This document shows, in pieces, positions 7,806 to 16,963 of a DNA stretch of 33,839 bases. Position 1 is the first letter of the stretch, and each line of letters starts with the position of its first letter. The position numbers and the translations under genes are program-made. This DNA is from Loktanella sp. (GTDB lineage Bacteria > Pseudomonadota > Alphaproteobacteria > Rhodobacterales > Rhodobacteraceae). Location: the NCBI GenBank assembly GCA_024635625.1, contig JAGXIQ010000002.1, positions 1 to 33,839 of the forward strand, in the 5' to 3' direction. The notes below the pieces were generated by a model, which was not told the DNA's origin, did not search any database, and saw only the letters and a program-made list of their open reading frames with translations.

Positions 7806-8510
7806 ATGACAGTTCACATTGGCGCTAAAAGTGGCGACATCGCCGAAACCGTTCTGATGCCGGGCGATCCCTACCGTGCAAAGTGGGCGGCAGAAACATT
7901 TTTGACAGATGCGGTCTGCATTAACGAAGTCCGCGGCATGCTGGGCTTTACTGGTATGTGGAACGGCAACCGGGTCACGATCCAAGGCTCTGGAATGGGC
8001 ATGCCGTCAATGTCGATCTACGCCAACGAGTTGATCAAGGACTACAATGCCCAGACTTTAATTCGCATCGGCAGCTGTGGCGCCATGCAGGAACAGACCA
8101 AGGTGCGTGACGTCGTGCTTGCTATGACGGCCTGCTCTAGCGGCACCCCTTCCGACACGATCTTTCGCGAAGTGAACTATGCTCCAGTCTGCGACTTTGG
8201 CTTGCTGCAAGCAGCACATGCCGCTGCAACCAAGCGCGGCACACCAACCCATGTCGGCAGCATCTATTCGTCCGACACGTTTTACGCTGAACGCAATGAC
8301 TTGACCGAACAGATGATTCGTCATGGCGTACTTGCTGTCGAGATGGAAGCAGCAGAGCTTTACATCCTCGCCGCCCGCTATAAGCGCCGCGCCTTGGCTG
8401 TCATGACGGTCAGCGACCATATCATCACCGGGGAAGCCCTACCTTCTGACCAGCGCGAGCGCAGCTTCGGCGATATGGTCGAAATCGCGCTAGAGGCCGC
8501 TTTCGCTTAG
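7806..8510 (+). CDS. deoD: purine-nucleoside phosphorylase, DeoD type
   Basis: A 234-residue enzyme of the hexameric DeoD class that splits purine (deoxy)nucleosides with phosphate for base salvage in the cytoplasm. Markers are [27 protein letters not shown] at the start, [16 protein letters not shown] (phosphate-site region), [18 protein letters not shown] and VSDHIITGE (the catalytic Asp). The ATG at 7806 has AAAGGA about 9 bases upstream. The TAG stop overlaps the stop of the convergent DUF1989 gene. Confidence 0.96.
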   Translation: MTVHIGAKSGDIAETVLMPGDPYRAKWAAETFLTDAVCINEVRGMLGFTGMWNGNRVTIQGSGMGMPSMSIYANELIKDYNAQTLIRIGSCGAMQEQTKVRDVVLAMTACSSGTPSDTIFREVNYAPVCDFGLLQAAHAAATKRGTPTHVGSIYSSDTFYAERNDLTEQMIRHGVLAVEMEAAELYILAARYKRRALAVMTVSDHIITGEALPSDQRERSFGDMVEIALEAAFA

Positions 8511-9340
8511 TAACCGTGTGATCGGTTATACGGGTTAAGGGGCGGCTCTTGCCAAGGGGCCGCCCCTTGTGGTTTCAGCACCTCCATCGCCAACGGATGG
8601 CATGTGGCGGTATCAGACGAATGCTGCGCGCTGCAGTCCCCACCGGGGCATGCAGACATGACCGCCAGCAGATCGATTTCCGCTAATAGGTCCAGGTAAT
8701 CGCCTGCCCTTACCGGACTCGCCTTCATGAAATATTGACCTGTGTCGTGCGTGAATCCAGTGCACATAAAAACGTTCAAGACGTCATGAACGTGCCCTTC
8801 GGCCTGTACCAACGACAAGCCTGTAGCATCGGCAAGAGCACGGGTCAGGTTAGAGTGGCAGCAATAGTGATAATTCTCTCCACCCAAAAGCCGTGCCGTA
8901 TAAGGATCGCAGCGCGTACCAATGACGTCGTGCACTGACCCGCCAAACGCGTCGCGACCATACCAGCTTAGGGTGTCGCCCGTGATTGTGGCGATCGGGC
9001 GTAAAAACGGAAAACACGACCATAATTGATCGCCGGTGGTGACATGCGATCCGTGTAATGCACGGGTTTTGCCGGAGTAGAACCGCTCACTAAGATCGTG
9101 CGCGTTGAACAGGTTTAAATCGCCGACCTGCGGCCCTTCGGGACAGTGTATGCGAAGCACATGGCCGGCAGGCACCCTGATGGCAGCTGCGTCTCTCGGA
9201 GGTACAATGATGGTCGCGACGGACATCAATGGCCCCGCACCCCGATCCAACGCCGCCTGAGGCGACGGCAAAGAGTCGTTTGGGTAGCAGATAACAGGCG
9301 CAATATCCCGACGGGTATGCGCATCAGCTGGTGCAGTCAT
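8507..9340 (-). CDS. DUF1989 / urea carboxylase-associated family protein
   Basis: A 277-residue cytoplasmic protein with the DUF1989 features [62 protein letters not shown] and a cysteine-containing PGGDCS near the C-terminus. Families with these motifs often sit beside urea carboxylase or aminomethyltransferase-like genes; none is nearby, so the reaction is unknown. The ATG at 9340 has GAGG 8 bases upstream. It is convergent with deoD (stop codons overlap by 3 bases) and is separated from sdhB by a terminator. Confidence 0.82.
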   Translation of the reverse strand: MTAPADAHTRRDIAPVICYPNDSLPSPQAALDRGAGPLMSVATIIVPPRDAAAIRVPAGHVLRIHCPEGPQVGDLNLFNAHDLSERFYSGKTRALHGSHVTTGDQLWSCFPFLRPIATITGDTLSWYGRDAFGGSVHDVIGTRCDPYTARLLGGENYHYCCHSNLTRALADATGLSLVQAEGHVHDVLNVFMCTGFTHDTGQYFMKASPVRAGDYLDLLAEIDLLAVMSACPGGDCSAQHSSDTATCHPLAMEVLKPQGAAPWQEPPLNPYNRSHGY

Positions 9341-9372
9341 GCGATGTCCTCATCCTTAAAACCGGTAAATGA

Positions 9373-9399
9373 AAACGCCGCCCACGAGGGGCGGCGTTT
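9373..9399 (-). terminator. terminator of the sdh operon
   Basis: A 10-bp perfect stem (AAACGCCGCC paired with GGCGGCGTTT, 7-base loop) starts 24 bases after the sdhB stop; on the minus strand it ends in TTTT. It could work weakly in both directions. Confidence 0.7.
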
Positions 9400-9422
9400 G
9401 TCACTAATAAGTCGGCAGCAGA

Positions 9423-10202
9423 TCACACAATCCGTTCGACCATCATATGTTTGATCTCTGCAATCGCCTTGGCCGGGTTCAAGCCCTTTGGGCAGGCCTT
9501 GGCGCAGTTCATAATCGTGTGGCAGCGGTATAGCTTGAAAGGATCTTCAAGGTCGTCCAAACGCTCGCCTGTCGCCTCGTCACGGCTATCTACGATCCAG
9601 CGATGGGCTGCCAAAAGCGCGGCTGGACCGAGGTAACGGTCAGAGTTCCACCAATAAGACGGGCAAGAGGTAGAGCAGCACGCACACATGATGCACTCGT
9701 ACCGCCCGTCCAGCTTTGCCCGATCATCAATCGATTGACGCCATTCTTTCGCAGGGGCGTTCGTCTTGGTTTCCAGCCACGGCATGATGCTGGCGTGCTG
9801 GGCGTAGAAATGCGTCAGATCTGGGATCAAGTCCTTGATCACAGGCATGTGCGGCAGCGGATAGATCTTGATGTCGCCCTTGGCTTCATCAAGGCCAGAA
9901 ATACATGCCAACGTGTTCACGCCATCGATGTTCATCGCACAAGAACCGCAGATTCCTTCGCGGCAGGACCGGCGGAACGTCAAAGTGGGATCGATGTCCG
10001 TTTTGATCTTGATCAGCGCATCCAGAACCATCGGGCCGCAGCTGTCTAGATCGACAAAGTAAGTGTCGAGTCGTGGATTCTTCCCGTCATCCGGGTTCCA
10101 GCGATACACTTGCACCTTCTTAGTGTTCTTCGCACCTTCAGGTTTGGGCCAGGTCTTGCCCGTCACCATCCGGCTGTTCTTTGGCAGCGTGAATTCAACC
10201 AT
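9423..10202 (-). CDS. sdhB: succinate dehydrogenase iron-sulfur subunit
   Basis: A 259-residue subunit that passes electrons from the SdhA flavin to ubiquinone in complex II at the inner membrane. It has a ferredoxin-like domain with [11 protein letters not shown] and a further Cys in NTLACIS for the [2Fe-2S] cluster. The C-terminal domain has [12 protein letters not shown] and [15 protein letters not shown] for the [4Fe-4S] and [3Fe-4S] clusters. AAGGAG precedes the ATG by 8 bases. Last gene of the operon; unusually it is separated from sdhA by a lipoprotein gene. Confidence 0.98.
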   Translation of the reverse strand: MVEFTLPKNSRMVTGKTWPKPEGAKNTKKVQVYRWNPDDGKNPRLDTYFVDLDSCGPMVLDALIKIKTDIDPTLTFRRSCREGICGSCAMNIDGVNTLACISGLDEAKGDIKIYPLPHMPVIKDLIPDLTHFYAQHASIMPWLETKTNAPAKEWRQSIDDRAKLDGRYECIMCACCSTSCPSYWWNSDRYLGPAALLAAHRWIVDSRDEATGERLDDLEDPFKLYRCHTIMNCAKACPKGLNPAKAIAEIKHMMVERIV

Positions 10203-10229
10203 GTCTCAGGCTCCTTCTTGCAATCGGGC

Positions 10230-10529
10230 TTACCGGCTTAGCGCCGGGGAATAGGGGATCATCGGGGCAGCACCCGTCAGACGTTGATAACATTCGGCGT
10301 AAACAACAGCAGGGTCGCGTCCCCGTAGAAAGTCGTCAGTCACGCCAATCGAAATGCCGCTTTGCAAACCGCGAGAGCTGGAAATGCCGACGGCGACTTC
10401 ACCGGTCGGTGCAGAGGCAGCACGTGCCTCTGCATCACATTTTGCCGCAACCTGCTGCGGGCTGGGCGGTGTCGGGGGTGTGCATGCCCCCAGCGCTACC
10501 AAACCGACAATCAGGATCAGCGTACGCAT
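10230..10529 (-). CDS. small lipoprotein inside the sdh operon
   Basis: A 99-residue protein with a lipoprotein signal peptide and lipobox LGAC (Cys16), so it should be lipid-anchored and face the periplasm. After a Pro-rich stretch come CDAEARAA, a Gly/Ser-rich segment and CYQRLTGAAP. I recognise no domain. Its ATG overlaps the sdhA stop by one base (TGATG), and sdhB starts 27 bases after it, so it must be cotranscribed and probably translationally coupled. No function is assigned; a link to complex II is inferred from position only. Confidence 0.8.
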   Translation of the reverse strand: MRTLILIVGLVALGACTPPTPPSPQQVAAKCDAEARAASAPTGEVAVGISSSRGLQSGISIGVTDDFLRGRDPAVVYAECYQRLTGAAPMIPYSPALSR

Positions 10530-12334
10530 CAGTACACCCGCTTCTTTGGTGCAATCTTCTTCATGTCGATCCCACCTTCGCCCTCGGTCGTCAGCGGATC
10601 AAGATGGACAGGACGGTAAGTCAGGTTGACGCTGTTGCCATTAACAACGGCCAGCGAATGCTTCCGCCAGTCTGTGTCGTTCCGATCCGGATAGTCCTCG
10701 TGGGCGTGCGCACCACGGGATTCCTTTCGGGCTTCGGCACTGACGATGGTCGCCAATGCGTTCGGCATCAAGTTCGTCAGTTCCAGCGTCTCCATCAGGT
10801 CGGAGTTCCAGACAAGACTGCGATCAGTGACGTGCAGATCGTCCAACTTAGCGGCGATCGCTGTCATCTTCTCTACGCCTTCTGCCAGCGTTTTGTCCGT
10901 GCGGAACACGGCTGCATCGGCCTGCATGGCCTCTTGCATTTCCAACCGCAGGGCAGCGGTAGGCGTGCCGCCATTGGCATTGCGCAACTTGTCGAACCGA
11001 TCAAACGCCGCATCAACAGATGCTTGGTTAAGCGGTGCATTTTCCGAATTCGGATCCACGATTTCGCCAGCCTTGATTGCTGCGGCGCGCCCAAAGACCA
11101 CGAGGTCAATAAGAGAGTTAGAACCTAGACGGTTCGCCCCGTGGACTGACGCGCAACCTGCCTCGCCCACAGCCATCAGGCCGGGTACAACGGCATCGGG
11201 CGCGTCATCCGTCGGGTTCAGCACTTCACCCCAATAGTTCGTGGGGATGCCGCCCATGTTGTAGTGGACGGTCGGCTGCACCGGGATCGGTTCTTTGGTC
11301 AGATCCACACCAGCAAAAATGCGGGCCGATTCGGTGATGCCCGGCAGGCGCAAGTCCAGCGTTTCTGGCGGCAGATGGTTCAAGTTCAGGTGGATGTGGT
11401 CCTTCTTGGGGCCAACACCGCGACCTTCGCGGATTTCCATCGTCATGCAGCGGGACACGACGTCACGGGACGCGAGGTCTTTATAGGTCGGCGCATAGCG
11501 CTCCATGAAACGCTCGCCTTCTGAATTGGTTAGATAGCCCCCCTCGCCGCGCGCGCCCTCGGTGATCAGGCAACCAGCACCGTAGATGCCGGTCGGGTGG
11601 AACTGCACAAATTCCATGTCCTGTAGTTTCAGACCCTGACGCGCGACCATGCCGCCGCCGTCGCCGGTGCAAGTGTGGGCGCTCGTGGCACTGAAATAGG
11701 CGCGGCCATAGCCGCCCGTCGCCAGCACAACCATCTTGGCGTTGAACACGTGCATCGTTCCGTCGTCCAGCTTCCATGCGACGACGCCTTGGCACTGTCC
11801 GTCTTCGCCCATGATCAGGTCGATGGCGAAGTATTCGATGTAAAACTCGGCCTTCTGCTTCAGCGACTGACCATAAAGTGTGTGTAGGATCGCGTGACCG
11901 GTCCGGTCGGCGGCAGCGCATGTACGCTGCACTGGTGGGCCTTCACCGAATTCGGTGGTGTGGCCGCCAAAGGGGCGCTGATAGATTTTGCCTTCTTCAG
12001 TACGTGAAAAGGGCACGCCGTAATGCTCTAGCTCGTAAACCGCTTTGGGCGCTTCGCGTGCGAGGTATTCCATCGCATCCGTGTCACCCAACCAGTCAGA
12101 ACCTTTGACGGTGTCGTACATGTGCCACTGCCAGTGGTCGGGGCCCATGTTCGACAGGGACGCGGCGATTCCGCCCTGTGCCGCGACGGTGTGCGACCTG
12201 GTCGGGAACACCTTGGTAATGCAGGCCGTTTTCAGGCCCTGTTCCGCCAGACCCAGCGTTGCACGCAGGCCAGAGCCACCAGCCCCGACAACGATCGCGT
12301 CATAGGTGTGGGTTTCGTATTCGTAAGCAGCCAT
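10529..12334 (-). CDS. sdhA: succinate dehydrogenase flavoprotein subunit
   Basis: A 601-residue catalytic subunit that oxidises succinate to fumarate with covalent FAD. It shows the Rossmann motif [16 protein letters not shown] (about 16-30), the FAD-attachment His48 in [10 protein letters not shown], the substrate region [21 protein letters not shown], the [14 protein letters not shown] segment and the capping C-terminal helical domain ending in KKRVY. Length is normal for the family. It starts 20 bases after sdhD, and its stop overlaps the start of the lipoprotein gene. Confidence 0.98.
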   Translation of the reverse strand: MAAYEYETHTYDAIVVGAGGSGLRATLGLAEQGLKTACITKVFPTRSHTVAAQGGIAASLSNMGPDHWQWHMYDTVKGSDWLGDTDAMEYLAREAPKAVYELEHYGVPFSRTEEGKIYQRPFGGHTTEFGEGPPVQRTCAAADRTGHAILHTLYGQSLKQKAEFYIEYFAIDLIMGEDGQCQGVVAWKLDDGTMHVFNAKMVVLATGGYGRAYFSATSAHTCTGDGGGMVARQGLKLQDMEFVQFHPTGIYGAGCLITEGARGEGGYLTNSEGERFMERYAPTYKDLASRDVVSRCMTMEIREGRGVGPKKDHIHLNLNHLPPETLDLRLPGITESARIFAGVDLTKEPIPVQPTVHYNMGGIPTNYWGEVLNPTDDAPDAVVPGLMAVGEAGCASVHGANRLGSNSLIDLVVFGRAAAIKAGEIVDPNSENAPLNQASVDAAFDRFDKLRNANGGTPTAALRLEMQEAMQADAAVFRTDKTLAEGVEKMTAIAAKLDDLHVTDRSLVWNSDLMETLELTNLMPNALATIVSAEARKESRGAHAHEDYPDRNDTDWRKHSLAVVNGNSVNLTYRPVHLDPLTTEGEGGIDMKKIAPKKRVY

Positions 12335-12354
12335 CGGTCAGTTCCTCAAGCGAT

Positions 12355-12726
12355 TCAAAGGGCAAGGCCAGCGACGGCAAGAACGCCGGCCGCGGCTGCG
12401 GTATAGGACAGGCAGATCATCGCGATGATTGCGACCTTCTTGGCTGTGCCGTGAACATAGTCTTCGATTAGAGTCTGCACACCACCGCGGAAGTGAATGA
12501 AGCCAACAGCAAAGGTCAGAAGGGCCACAATCGCCGGAAACGGTCGCTGGTAGTATGCTAGAACGTCTTCGTAGGGCGCGCCGTAAATGCTGCCGAACGT
12601 AAAGATAAAGCAAGGGATCAGGCCGACGAGGGCGACGGACGAGATCATCATATGCCAGTGGTGCTGGGTGCCGGATTTTGCAGAACCCAAGCCAGCGGCG
12701 CGTTTGCGATCAGTCAGGTAAGTCAT
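12355..12726 (-). CDS. sdhD: succinate dehydrogenase membrane anchor subunit D
   Basis: A 123-residue membrane protein with three hydrophobic segments (about 27-47, 61-80 and 95-120). It starts MTYLTDRKRAAGLGSAKSGT and contains HFRGGVQTLIEDYVHG, the anchor-subunit pattern of alphaproteobacterial SdhD with the haem/quinone-side His and the D-Y pair. It anchors SdhAB and helps form the ubiquinone site. It sits between sdhC (12-base gap) and sdhA. Confidence 0.95.
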   Translation of the reverse strand: MTYLTDRKRAAGLGSAKSGTQHHWHMMISSVALVGLIPCFIFTFGSIYGAPYEDVLAYYQRPFPAIVALLTFAVGFIHFRGGVQTLIEDYVHGTAKKVAIIAMICLSYTAAAAGVLAVAGLAL

Positions 12727-12738
12727 TATTTGAACCCC

Positions 12739-13122
12739 TTACAGCACGATGACGGTGAAGATGGTCAGAAGTACGGCGACCAGTACCATCGCCTGACCGA
12801 AGGTTTCGGCCTTATCGATTTCCAGCATGCGTCCGCTGTCCCAGACCAAGTGGCGAATGCCGGCAACGGTGTGATACCAAATACCTGCGACCGAAAAGAA
12901 CATGACCAGATCGCCAAACCAGCTGGTGATAAATCCGTCAGCGGTTGCGAACGCGTCTGGTCCGGTTGCCGCCGCGACGAACCACCAAACGATCAGCAAC
13001 GCGGTGACAATCAAAGCGTTTCCGGTGATCCGGGTAAAGATCGAGGTCATTGAGGTCCACTGAGGACGGTAGATCGTCAAATGCGGTGAAAGCGGGCGAT
13101 TGCCCCGGTTTGCATCGGCCAT
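12739..13122 (-). CDS. sdhC: succinate dehydrogenase cytochrome b556 subunit
   Basis: A 127-residue membrane anchor with the SdhC signature RPLSPHLTIYRP followed by a FTRITGNAL segment, three transmembrane helices, and YHTVAGIRHLVWDSG carrying the haem-ligand histidine region. First gene of the sdh operon. A TATAAT-like -10 and the paired GTGATCACA operators lie 90-170 bases upstream. Confidence 0.96.
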   Translation of the reverse strand: MADANRGNRPLSPHLTIYRPQWTSMTSIFTRITGNALIVTALLIVWWFVAAATGPDAFATADGFITSWFGDLVMFFSVAGIWYHTVAGIRHLVWDSGRMLEIDKAETFGQAMVLVAVLLTIFTVIVL

Positions 13123-13215
13123 GTCGGTTCCCTTTGGCTACGGCATCCCGCGTCCGGGTGCGCAATTGGTCATGTTCTGCACCATCAGACAGGTGAAGTC
13201 ACGTGCAGGTATGGA

Positions 13216-13221
13216 ATTATA
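13216..13221 (-). promoter_or_regulatory. candidate -10 element of the sdh operon
   Basis: The minus strand reads TATAAT here, predicting a start near 13209 and a leader of about 87 bases. No good -35 element is spaced correctly, which would fit a promoter needing an activator; the paired operators would then centre near -55 and -76. Confidence 0.4.
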
Positions 13222-13259
13222 CCGCATCAAAGTGACGCGCCGGCCAGATATTTAGACGA

Positions 13260-13290
13260 CGTGATCACAAATTTTTATAGTGTTATCACA
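13260..13290. promoter_or_regulatory. paired palindromic operator upstream of sdhC
   Basis: GTGATCACA (13261-13269) and GTTATCACA (13282-13290) are separated by 12 bases, so their centres are 21 bp (two helical turns) apart. The same arrangement and spacing occurs upstream of sucC at 20801-20830. The half-sites resemble the TGTGA/TCACA of the CRP family, but the 6-base spacer is missing, so the binding protein is unidentified. Confidence 0.65.
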
Positions 13291-13611
13291 AATTCAATCA
13301 GGGGCATCCCCGCCGGTTGCGCTTCCGTTAATCACGCCCCGTTTGGCGAGCGGCGTAAGCATGATAAGGACCACGGCCGATGACACGTTCCTATCAAATC
13401 GTCGCGCTGTCAGAAATCAGACATTGCCAAAAATTAGACCAAAAAGAGGAAGAGACGCCATCTGGTATGCGCCCAAACCACAGATCATGCCCTTCCCCTA
13501 GAAAAGCTTAACAAGGCTAATCCGCATAGGTTTGGGCAGTTTGCTCCAGCCTATAATCCAATGGAATTTCACCCAGTAAAACGTAGTAAAAAATTAATTC
13601 TGCACTTTTGG

Positions 13612-13737
13612 CGGTTCAACGGGCGTCGAAACCAAACGGATTTGAAGTGTACGCTGACTATAGCGAAACGCTCGACGATTGCAGAAAACTCCAATCATGC
13701 GTCCATAGACCGTTTCTGACCTTCGACGCCCGAACCG
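13612..13737 (-). ncRNA. candidate structured RNA directly after mch
   Basis: The two ends pair over 22 base pairs: CGGTTC with GAACCG, GGGCGTCGAA with TTCGACGCCC, and AAACGG with CCGTTT, interrupted only by a 3-base bulge and one small internal loop. Inside, GATTG/CAATC and AGCG/CGCT can form further hairpins. On the minus strand the structure begins two bases after the mch stop codon. No T run follows, so it is not a simple terminator. It may be a 3'-UTR element, an sRNA precursor or an inverted-repeat relic; strand and function are inferred. Confidence 0.45.
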
Positions 13738-13739
13738 GA

Positions 13740-14765
13740 TCAGATGGGCATCAATGCCCAGTAGTCCAAATCAAGAAGAACCTCTGGCAGATACTTGCCG
13801 TCATCGCCCCGAAGATGCCCCGCATCACCCCTTGTCGCGACAAGCCGAAGTCGGATCGCGCCAACACCGGGGGCCATGGTCTCTGCAGTGCCCAGCACCT
13901 CTGACCAAGCCCGCACTGTATCGCCAGCAAAACAGGGGTTGGCATGGGCACCGCCATTAAGCGCGACAATCATCTGTGCATTGGCTAAGCCGTTGAATGA
14001 AAGTGCGCGCGCCAAGCTGATGACATGCCCCCCATAGATCAGCCGCTTACCATCGGGACGGTTGGTGGCATCGAAATGCACCTTGGCCGTGTTTTGCCAT
14101 AGACGAGTCGCAAGCATATGTTCGGCTTCCTCGATCGTGACTCCGTCGACATGATCGATAATTTCGCCGACTTCATAGTCGCCCAGCCGATGCGGCTCTC
14201 CTGCCAGTGAAAAATCGTAGTTGGTAAAATCAAGGCCCTTTGGGATGACCAGATCGGACACAGCAACGCTATCGGTTAGATCTGGTACGACCGTTTCAGG
14301 TGCAGCGCCATCGCCCCTTTTCCGCACCATGACCCAGCGAACATAGGTCAGCAAGACTTCGCCATGCTGATTGGAACCCTTGGTGCGTACCCAGACGACA
14401 CCACTTTTACCATTGGAGTTCTGCTTGACGCCGATGACCTCTGACGTCGCAGTGATCGTATCCCCGGGCCACAGAGGGGTGATCCACCGCCCTTCAGCGT
14501 AGCCTAGGTTCGCGATGGCATTCAGCGATATGTCCGGCACTGTCTTACCAAATACCGTGTGGAAGGTAACTAGGTCGTCTAGTGGGCTGAACGGCAACCC
14601 ACTCGCCTGCGCAAATGTATCAGCGGAATGAAGCGCGTGGCGGGCCGGGTAGAGCGCGTGATAAAGTGCGCGCTCTCCCACCTTGATCGTGCGCGGAACG
14701 GCGTGGGTGATGACATCACCAACGGCATAATCTTCAAAGAACCGTCCCGCGCTTGTCTTCGTCAT
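13740..14765 (-). CDS. mch: mesaconyl-CoA (beta-methylmalyl-CoA) hydratase
   Basis: A 341-residue MaoC-type double hot-dog hydratase that adds water to mesaconyl-C1-CoA to form beta-methylmalyl-CoA in the ethylmalonyl-CoA pathway. It starts MTKTSAGRFFEDYAVGDVITHAVPRTI. It has the N-terminal fold with LSTG-like HSADTFAQASGLPFSPLDDL and a second half with DATNRPDGKRLIYGGHVISLARALSFNGL (hydratase-type D-x-x-P and GGH region). Length and order match the Rhodobacter enzyme, which also lies next to sdhC. Its ATG overlaps the DUF1737 stop by 4 bases (ATGA). Confidence 0.93.
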   Translation of the reverse strand: MTKTSAGRFFEDYAVGDVITHAVPRTIKVGERALYHALYPARHALHSADTFAQASGLPFSPLDDLVTFHTVFGKTVPDISLNAIANLGYAEGRWITPLWPGDTITATSEVIGVKQNSNGKSGVVWVRTKGSNQHGEVLLTYVRWVMVRKRGDGAAPETVVPDLTDSVAVSDLVIPKGLDFTNYDFSLAGEPHRLGDYEVGEIIDHVDGVTIEEAEHMLATRLWQNTAKVHFDATNRPDGKRLIYGGHVISLARALSFNGLANAQMIVALNGGAHANPCFAGDTVRAWSEVLGTAETMAPGVGAIRLRLVATRGDAGHLRGDDGKYLPEVLLDLDYWALMPI

Positions 14766-14968
14766 TGCTGGCCCAGTTTCATGTCGGGATGGTAGTCAGT
14801 CGTGATTTCTTTGGTCACGGCCTGTCCACATCGCATGACGCCGTTAGCCTGATCAAAGGCGTAGGTGGGCGTGCCATAAAGCTCCCAGCCCTTAGACAGC
14901 GCGTCAGAAACTTTGTCGCAAAAAGCCGAGGTGTCGTCCTCGGTGAGCAGGCGATATATTTTGGGCAT
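14762..14968 (-). CDS. DUF1737 small protein
   Basis: A 68-residue cytoplasmic protein with the DUF1737 pattern: KIYRLLTEDDTSAFCDKVSDALSKGWELYGTPTYAF then MRCGQAVTKE. Proteins of this family are short alpha/beta domains of unknown role. It overlaps the mch start by 4 bases and follows nnrU by 3 bases, so it is translated together with two ethylmalonyl-CoA pathway enzymes. No function is claimed. Confidence 0.82.
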   Translation of the reverse strand: MPKIYRLLTEDDTSAFCDKVSDALSKGWELYGTPTYAFDQANGVMRCGQAVTKEITTDYHPDMKLGQQ

Positions 14969-14971
14969 GAT

Positions 14972-15517
14972 TTATCCGAAAGGTGAGTAGCCAAGGGCAG
15001 AGTGGATGCCAGCAGCGACGCCGAAGACCACCAACGTGGCTACGACAGCAATGATTTCCGACTTGATCGGCGGGGCGTGATACGCGGTGCGAGGACCGGC
15101 TGCGCGATTTAGCACGACGATCTCTGCCAGCGCCCATACCAACATGCCGCCGAACAGTAGGAACGACGGGGTGTCGCCGTTGACCAGAAGGTGCGCAAAT
15201 GCCCAGACGGCAACGGCAGTCAGTTGCGGATTGCGTATCAACTTCGTGACGCGCGTACCCTTACCTGAGGCAGCGAAAAGGTAGAACGCAAACAAGACCA
15301 GCAGATTGTTAATGCCAGTCGTTGCAGAGGTTTTGCCCCAATAAATTGTGCCGGCGGCGTCACGATAACCTACGACCATTAGCACAATTGCAACGACCGA
15401 CAGGACGGCCACGACCATCTTGCCTTTTTCGCCAATCGCTGCGCGGCTGTCCGGGGCGGCACGTTTCCAGAAATGAGACCCTGACCATAGAATAAGGCCA
15501 AGCAGGATAAGTATCAT
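14972..15517 (-). CDS. NnrU family membrane protein
   Basis: A 181-residue integral membrane protein with about five hydrophobic segments. It starts [22 protein letters not shown] and carries the NnrU-family pattern (an early His, YWGKTSATTGINNLL, RNPQLTAVAVWAFAHLLVNGD). NnrU was named in denitrifiers, but many homologues occur where no nitrate/nitrite genes are near, as here. Its ATG overlaps the mcl2 stop by 4 bases. Its role beside pathway enzymes is unknown. Confidence 0.85.
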   Translation of the reverse strand: MILILLGLILWSGSHFWKRAAPDSRAAIGEKGKMVVAVLSVVAIVLMVVGYRDAAGTIYWGKTSATTGINNLLVLFAFYLFAASGKGTRVTKLIRNPQLTAVAVWAFAHLLVNGDTPSFLLFGGMLVWALAEIVVLNRAAGPRTAYHAPPIKSEIIAVVATLVVFGVAAGIHSALGYSPFG

Positions 15518-16356
15518 GTGCGCTCCAATGCGGCGATGGCGTTTGCTTTTGCAAGCGTGGCCTGCGCCGTGACGATATGCAAGTTCTCGACGATGCGACC
15601 ATCGACAACCGCAACCCCCTGTCCGTCGGCAACAGCTTGATTAAACGCTGCGATCTGTCGTCGGGCAAGCTCGATATCTGCCTCCGTCGGCCCAAAGATT
15701 GCATTCGCGATCGCTAATTGTGCCGGATGGATCAGCGACTTTCCGTCGAATCCCAGGTCGCGTCCATCTTCACATTCCGCGCGCAACCCGTCTTCATCCT
15801 GATATGCGTTATATACGCCGTCGATAGCCACGATACCGGCGGCACGTGCGGCCAACAGGCAATGCTGCAATGCCATTGTCACTGCAGCGCGCGTACGCGT
15901 GCCGAGATCCTTGGCGAGATCGTTCGTCCCGATTACAAAACCATCCAGCCGAGGATGCGCTGCAATCGCTTGGGCATTCAACACACCCAATGGCGTTTCC
16001 ATCATCGCCCAAAGCGGAAGATCCTGCAAAATATCGGCGACAGCATCCAGATCAGTAGGGCTGGAAACCTTTGGCACCAGCACACCGTCACATGTCATGC
16101 CCGCCACCGCCAGCGCGTCGTCAGCGCCCCATTCAGTATCCAGACCGTTGATCCGCACCAACCGCAGTCGGGCACCAAATCCACCTTCATTTAGCGCGTC
16201 GCGCAAGATCGCGCGCGCCTCGATCTTTGCGTCGGGGGAAACCGCATCCTCCAGATCGAAAAGAATTACATCGCAGGACAGACTGCGTGCCTTATCCAAG
16301 GCGCGTGGCTTCGATCCGGGAATATACAGGGCAGAACGTGTGGGCCGGTTATGCAT
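15514..16356 (-). CDS. mcl2: CitE-like (3S)-malyl-CoA thioesterase
   Basis: A 280-residue HpcH/HpaI/CitE-type TIM barrel. It has [17 protein letters not shown] (CoA-binding region), [14 protein letters not shown] (with the metal-side acidic residues), [25 protein letters not shown] and [13 protein letters not shown]. The Rhodobacter homologue next to nnrU and mch is Mcl2, which hydrolyses (3S)-malyl-CoA to malate. The assignment over malyl-CoA lyase (Mcl1) or citrate lyase beta rests on length and gene order. I chose the ATG at 16356 (MHNRPTRS) because GAGGA lies 7 bases upstream. First gene of the overlapping mcl2-nnrU-DUF1737-mch unit. Confidence 0.88.
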   Translation of the reverse strand: MHNRPTRSALYIPGSKPRALDKARSLSCDVILFDLEDAVSPDAKIEARAILRDALNEGGFGARLRLVRINGLDTEWGADDALAVAGMTCDGVLVPKVSSPTDLDAVADILQDLPLWAMMETPLGVLNAQAIAAHPRLDGFVIGTNDLAKDLGTRTRAAVTMALQHCLLAARAAGIVAIDGVYNAYQDEDGLRAECEDGRDLGFDGKSLIHPAQLAIANAIFGPTEADIELARRQIAAFNQAVADGQGVAVVDGRIVENLHIVTAQATLAKANAIAALERT

Positions 16357-16963
16357 CGATCGTCCTCGCAACAATATTGCGGGAACATGGTCCGAAACAG
16401 TCGCATCAAGCAACCTCAAAATGCCGCGTTGCGGCAAATCCCTTCTAGTCGCGCAGGTAATTCAAGACCCGCGAAACAGATGGCCGCTGCCTGATCCTCC
16501 ACCCCGCTGCCGGTGATTTCGCTATGCGACGCCCTATTACATCCTACGCACTGACAGCCATCTTCTTCATGCTGATCGTCATCCGCGCCACCGGTAAACC
16601 CAGCAATGAGTGGATTTTGACGACCTGACGGTTTATGATCGGATATTAAAAACAGGCGCCATGTGGGATCGGCCTGCACCCCAAAAAGCGGTTCTAAAGA
16701 TGTATACCGTCTCCAACCGAAGGGGGAATATCACGGTGGCCGCCCCGGAACAGGACTGGTGCCTTGGGGCCTCGGGCGGCGATTTCAAATTGTCGCCCCA
16801 TGACGGATTGGCTCATGCACAAAGCGCCCGATCCGGTGGCAATTTCCCGCCGTACGGCTGAATATTGCGGCAACTCCATGCAACCAAGACGGTAGATCGG
16901 TGTTGTGCTGCCATGGAAAGGCCCGGACGTCTGGGCCTCAGACCTTTCGATAGGATGATGACA
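16357..16963. other. intergenic region between mcl2 and the PRC-barrel gene
   Basis: No convincing gene. It contains a 15-bp dyad (16422-16436: TGCCGC-GTT-GCGGCA) 66 bases upstream of the mcl2 start, which could be an operator. A leader hairpin (16919-16938: AGGCCC/GGGCCT) lies 25 bases upstream of the PRC-barrel gene. The middle part (16500-16860) has short open frames in every direction but none with a ribosome site or familiar sequence. Confidence 0.55.

Larger units (their letters stand above)
13123..13611. other. intergenic region upstream of sdhC
   Basis: I see no convincing gene here. The segment nearest sdhC holds its probable promoter and paired operator (described separately); the rest, 13300-13611, is AT-richer DNA without a recognisable motif. 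Confidence 0.6.

Noticed and set aside
9834-9844. TTGATCACAG inside sdhB, resembling one half of the sdh/suc operator
   Set aside because: It is a single imperfect copy within coding sequence with no partner 21 bp away.
13280-13501. Open frame of 73 codons upstream of sdhC on the plus strand
   Set aside because: It overlaps the operator, has no ribosome site, and its sequence looks like translated intergenic DNA.
16610-16861. 83-codon open frame between mcl2 and the PRC-barrel gene
   Set aside because: No ribosome site, no recognisable domain, and composition like non-coding DNA; similar frames exist in other directions.
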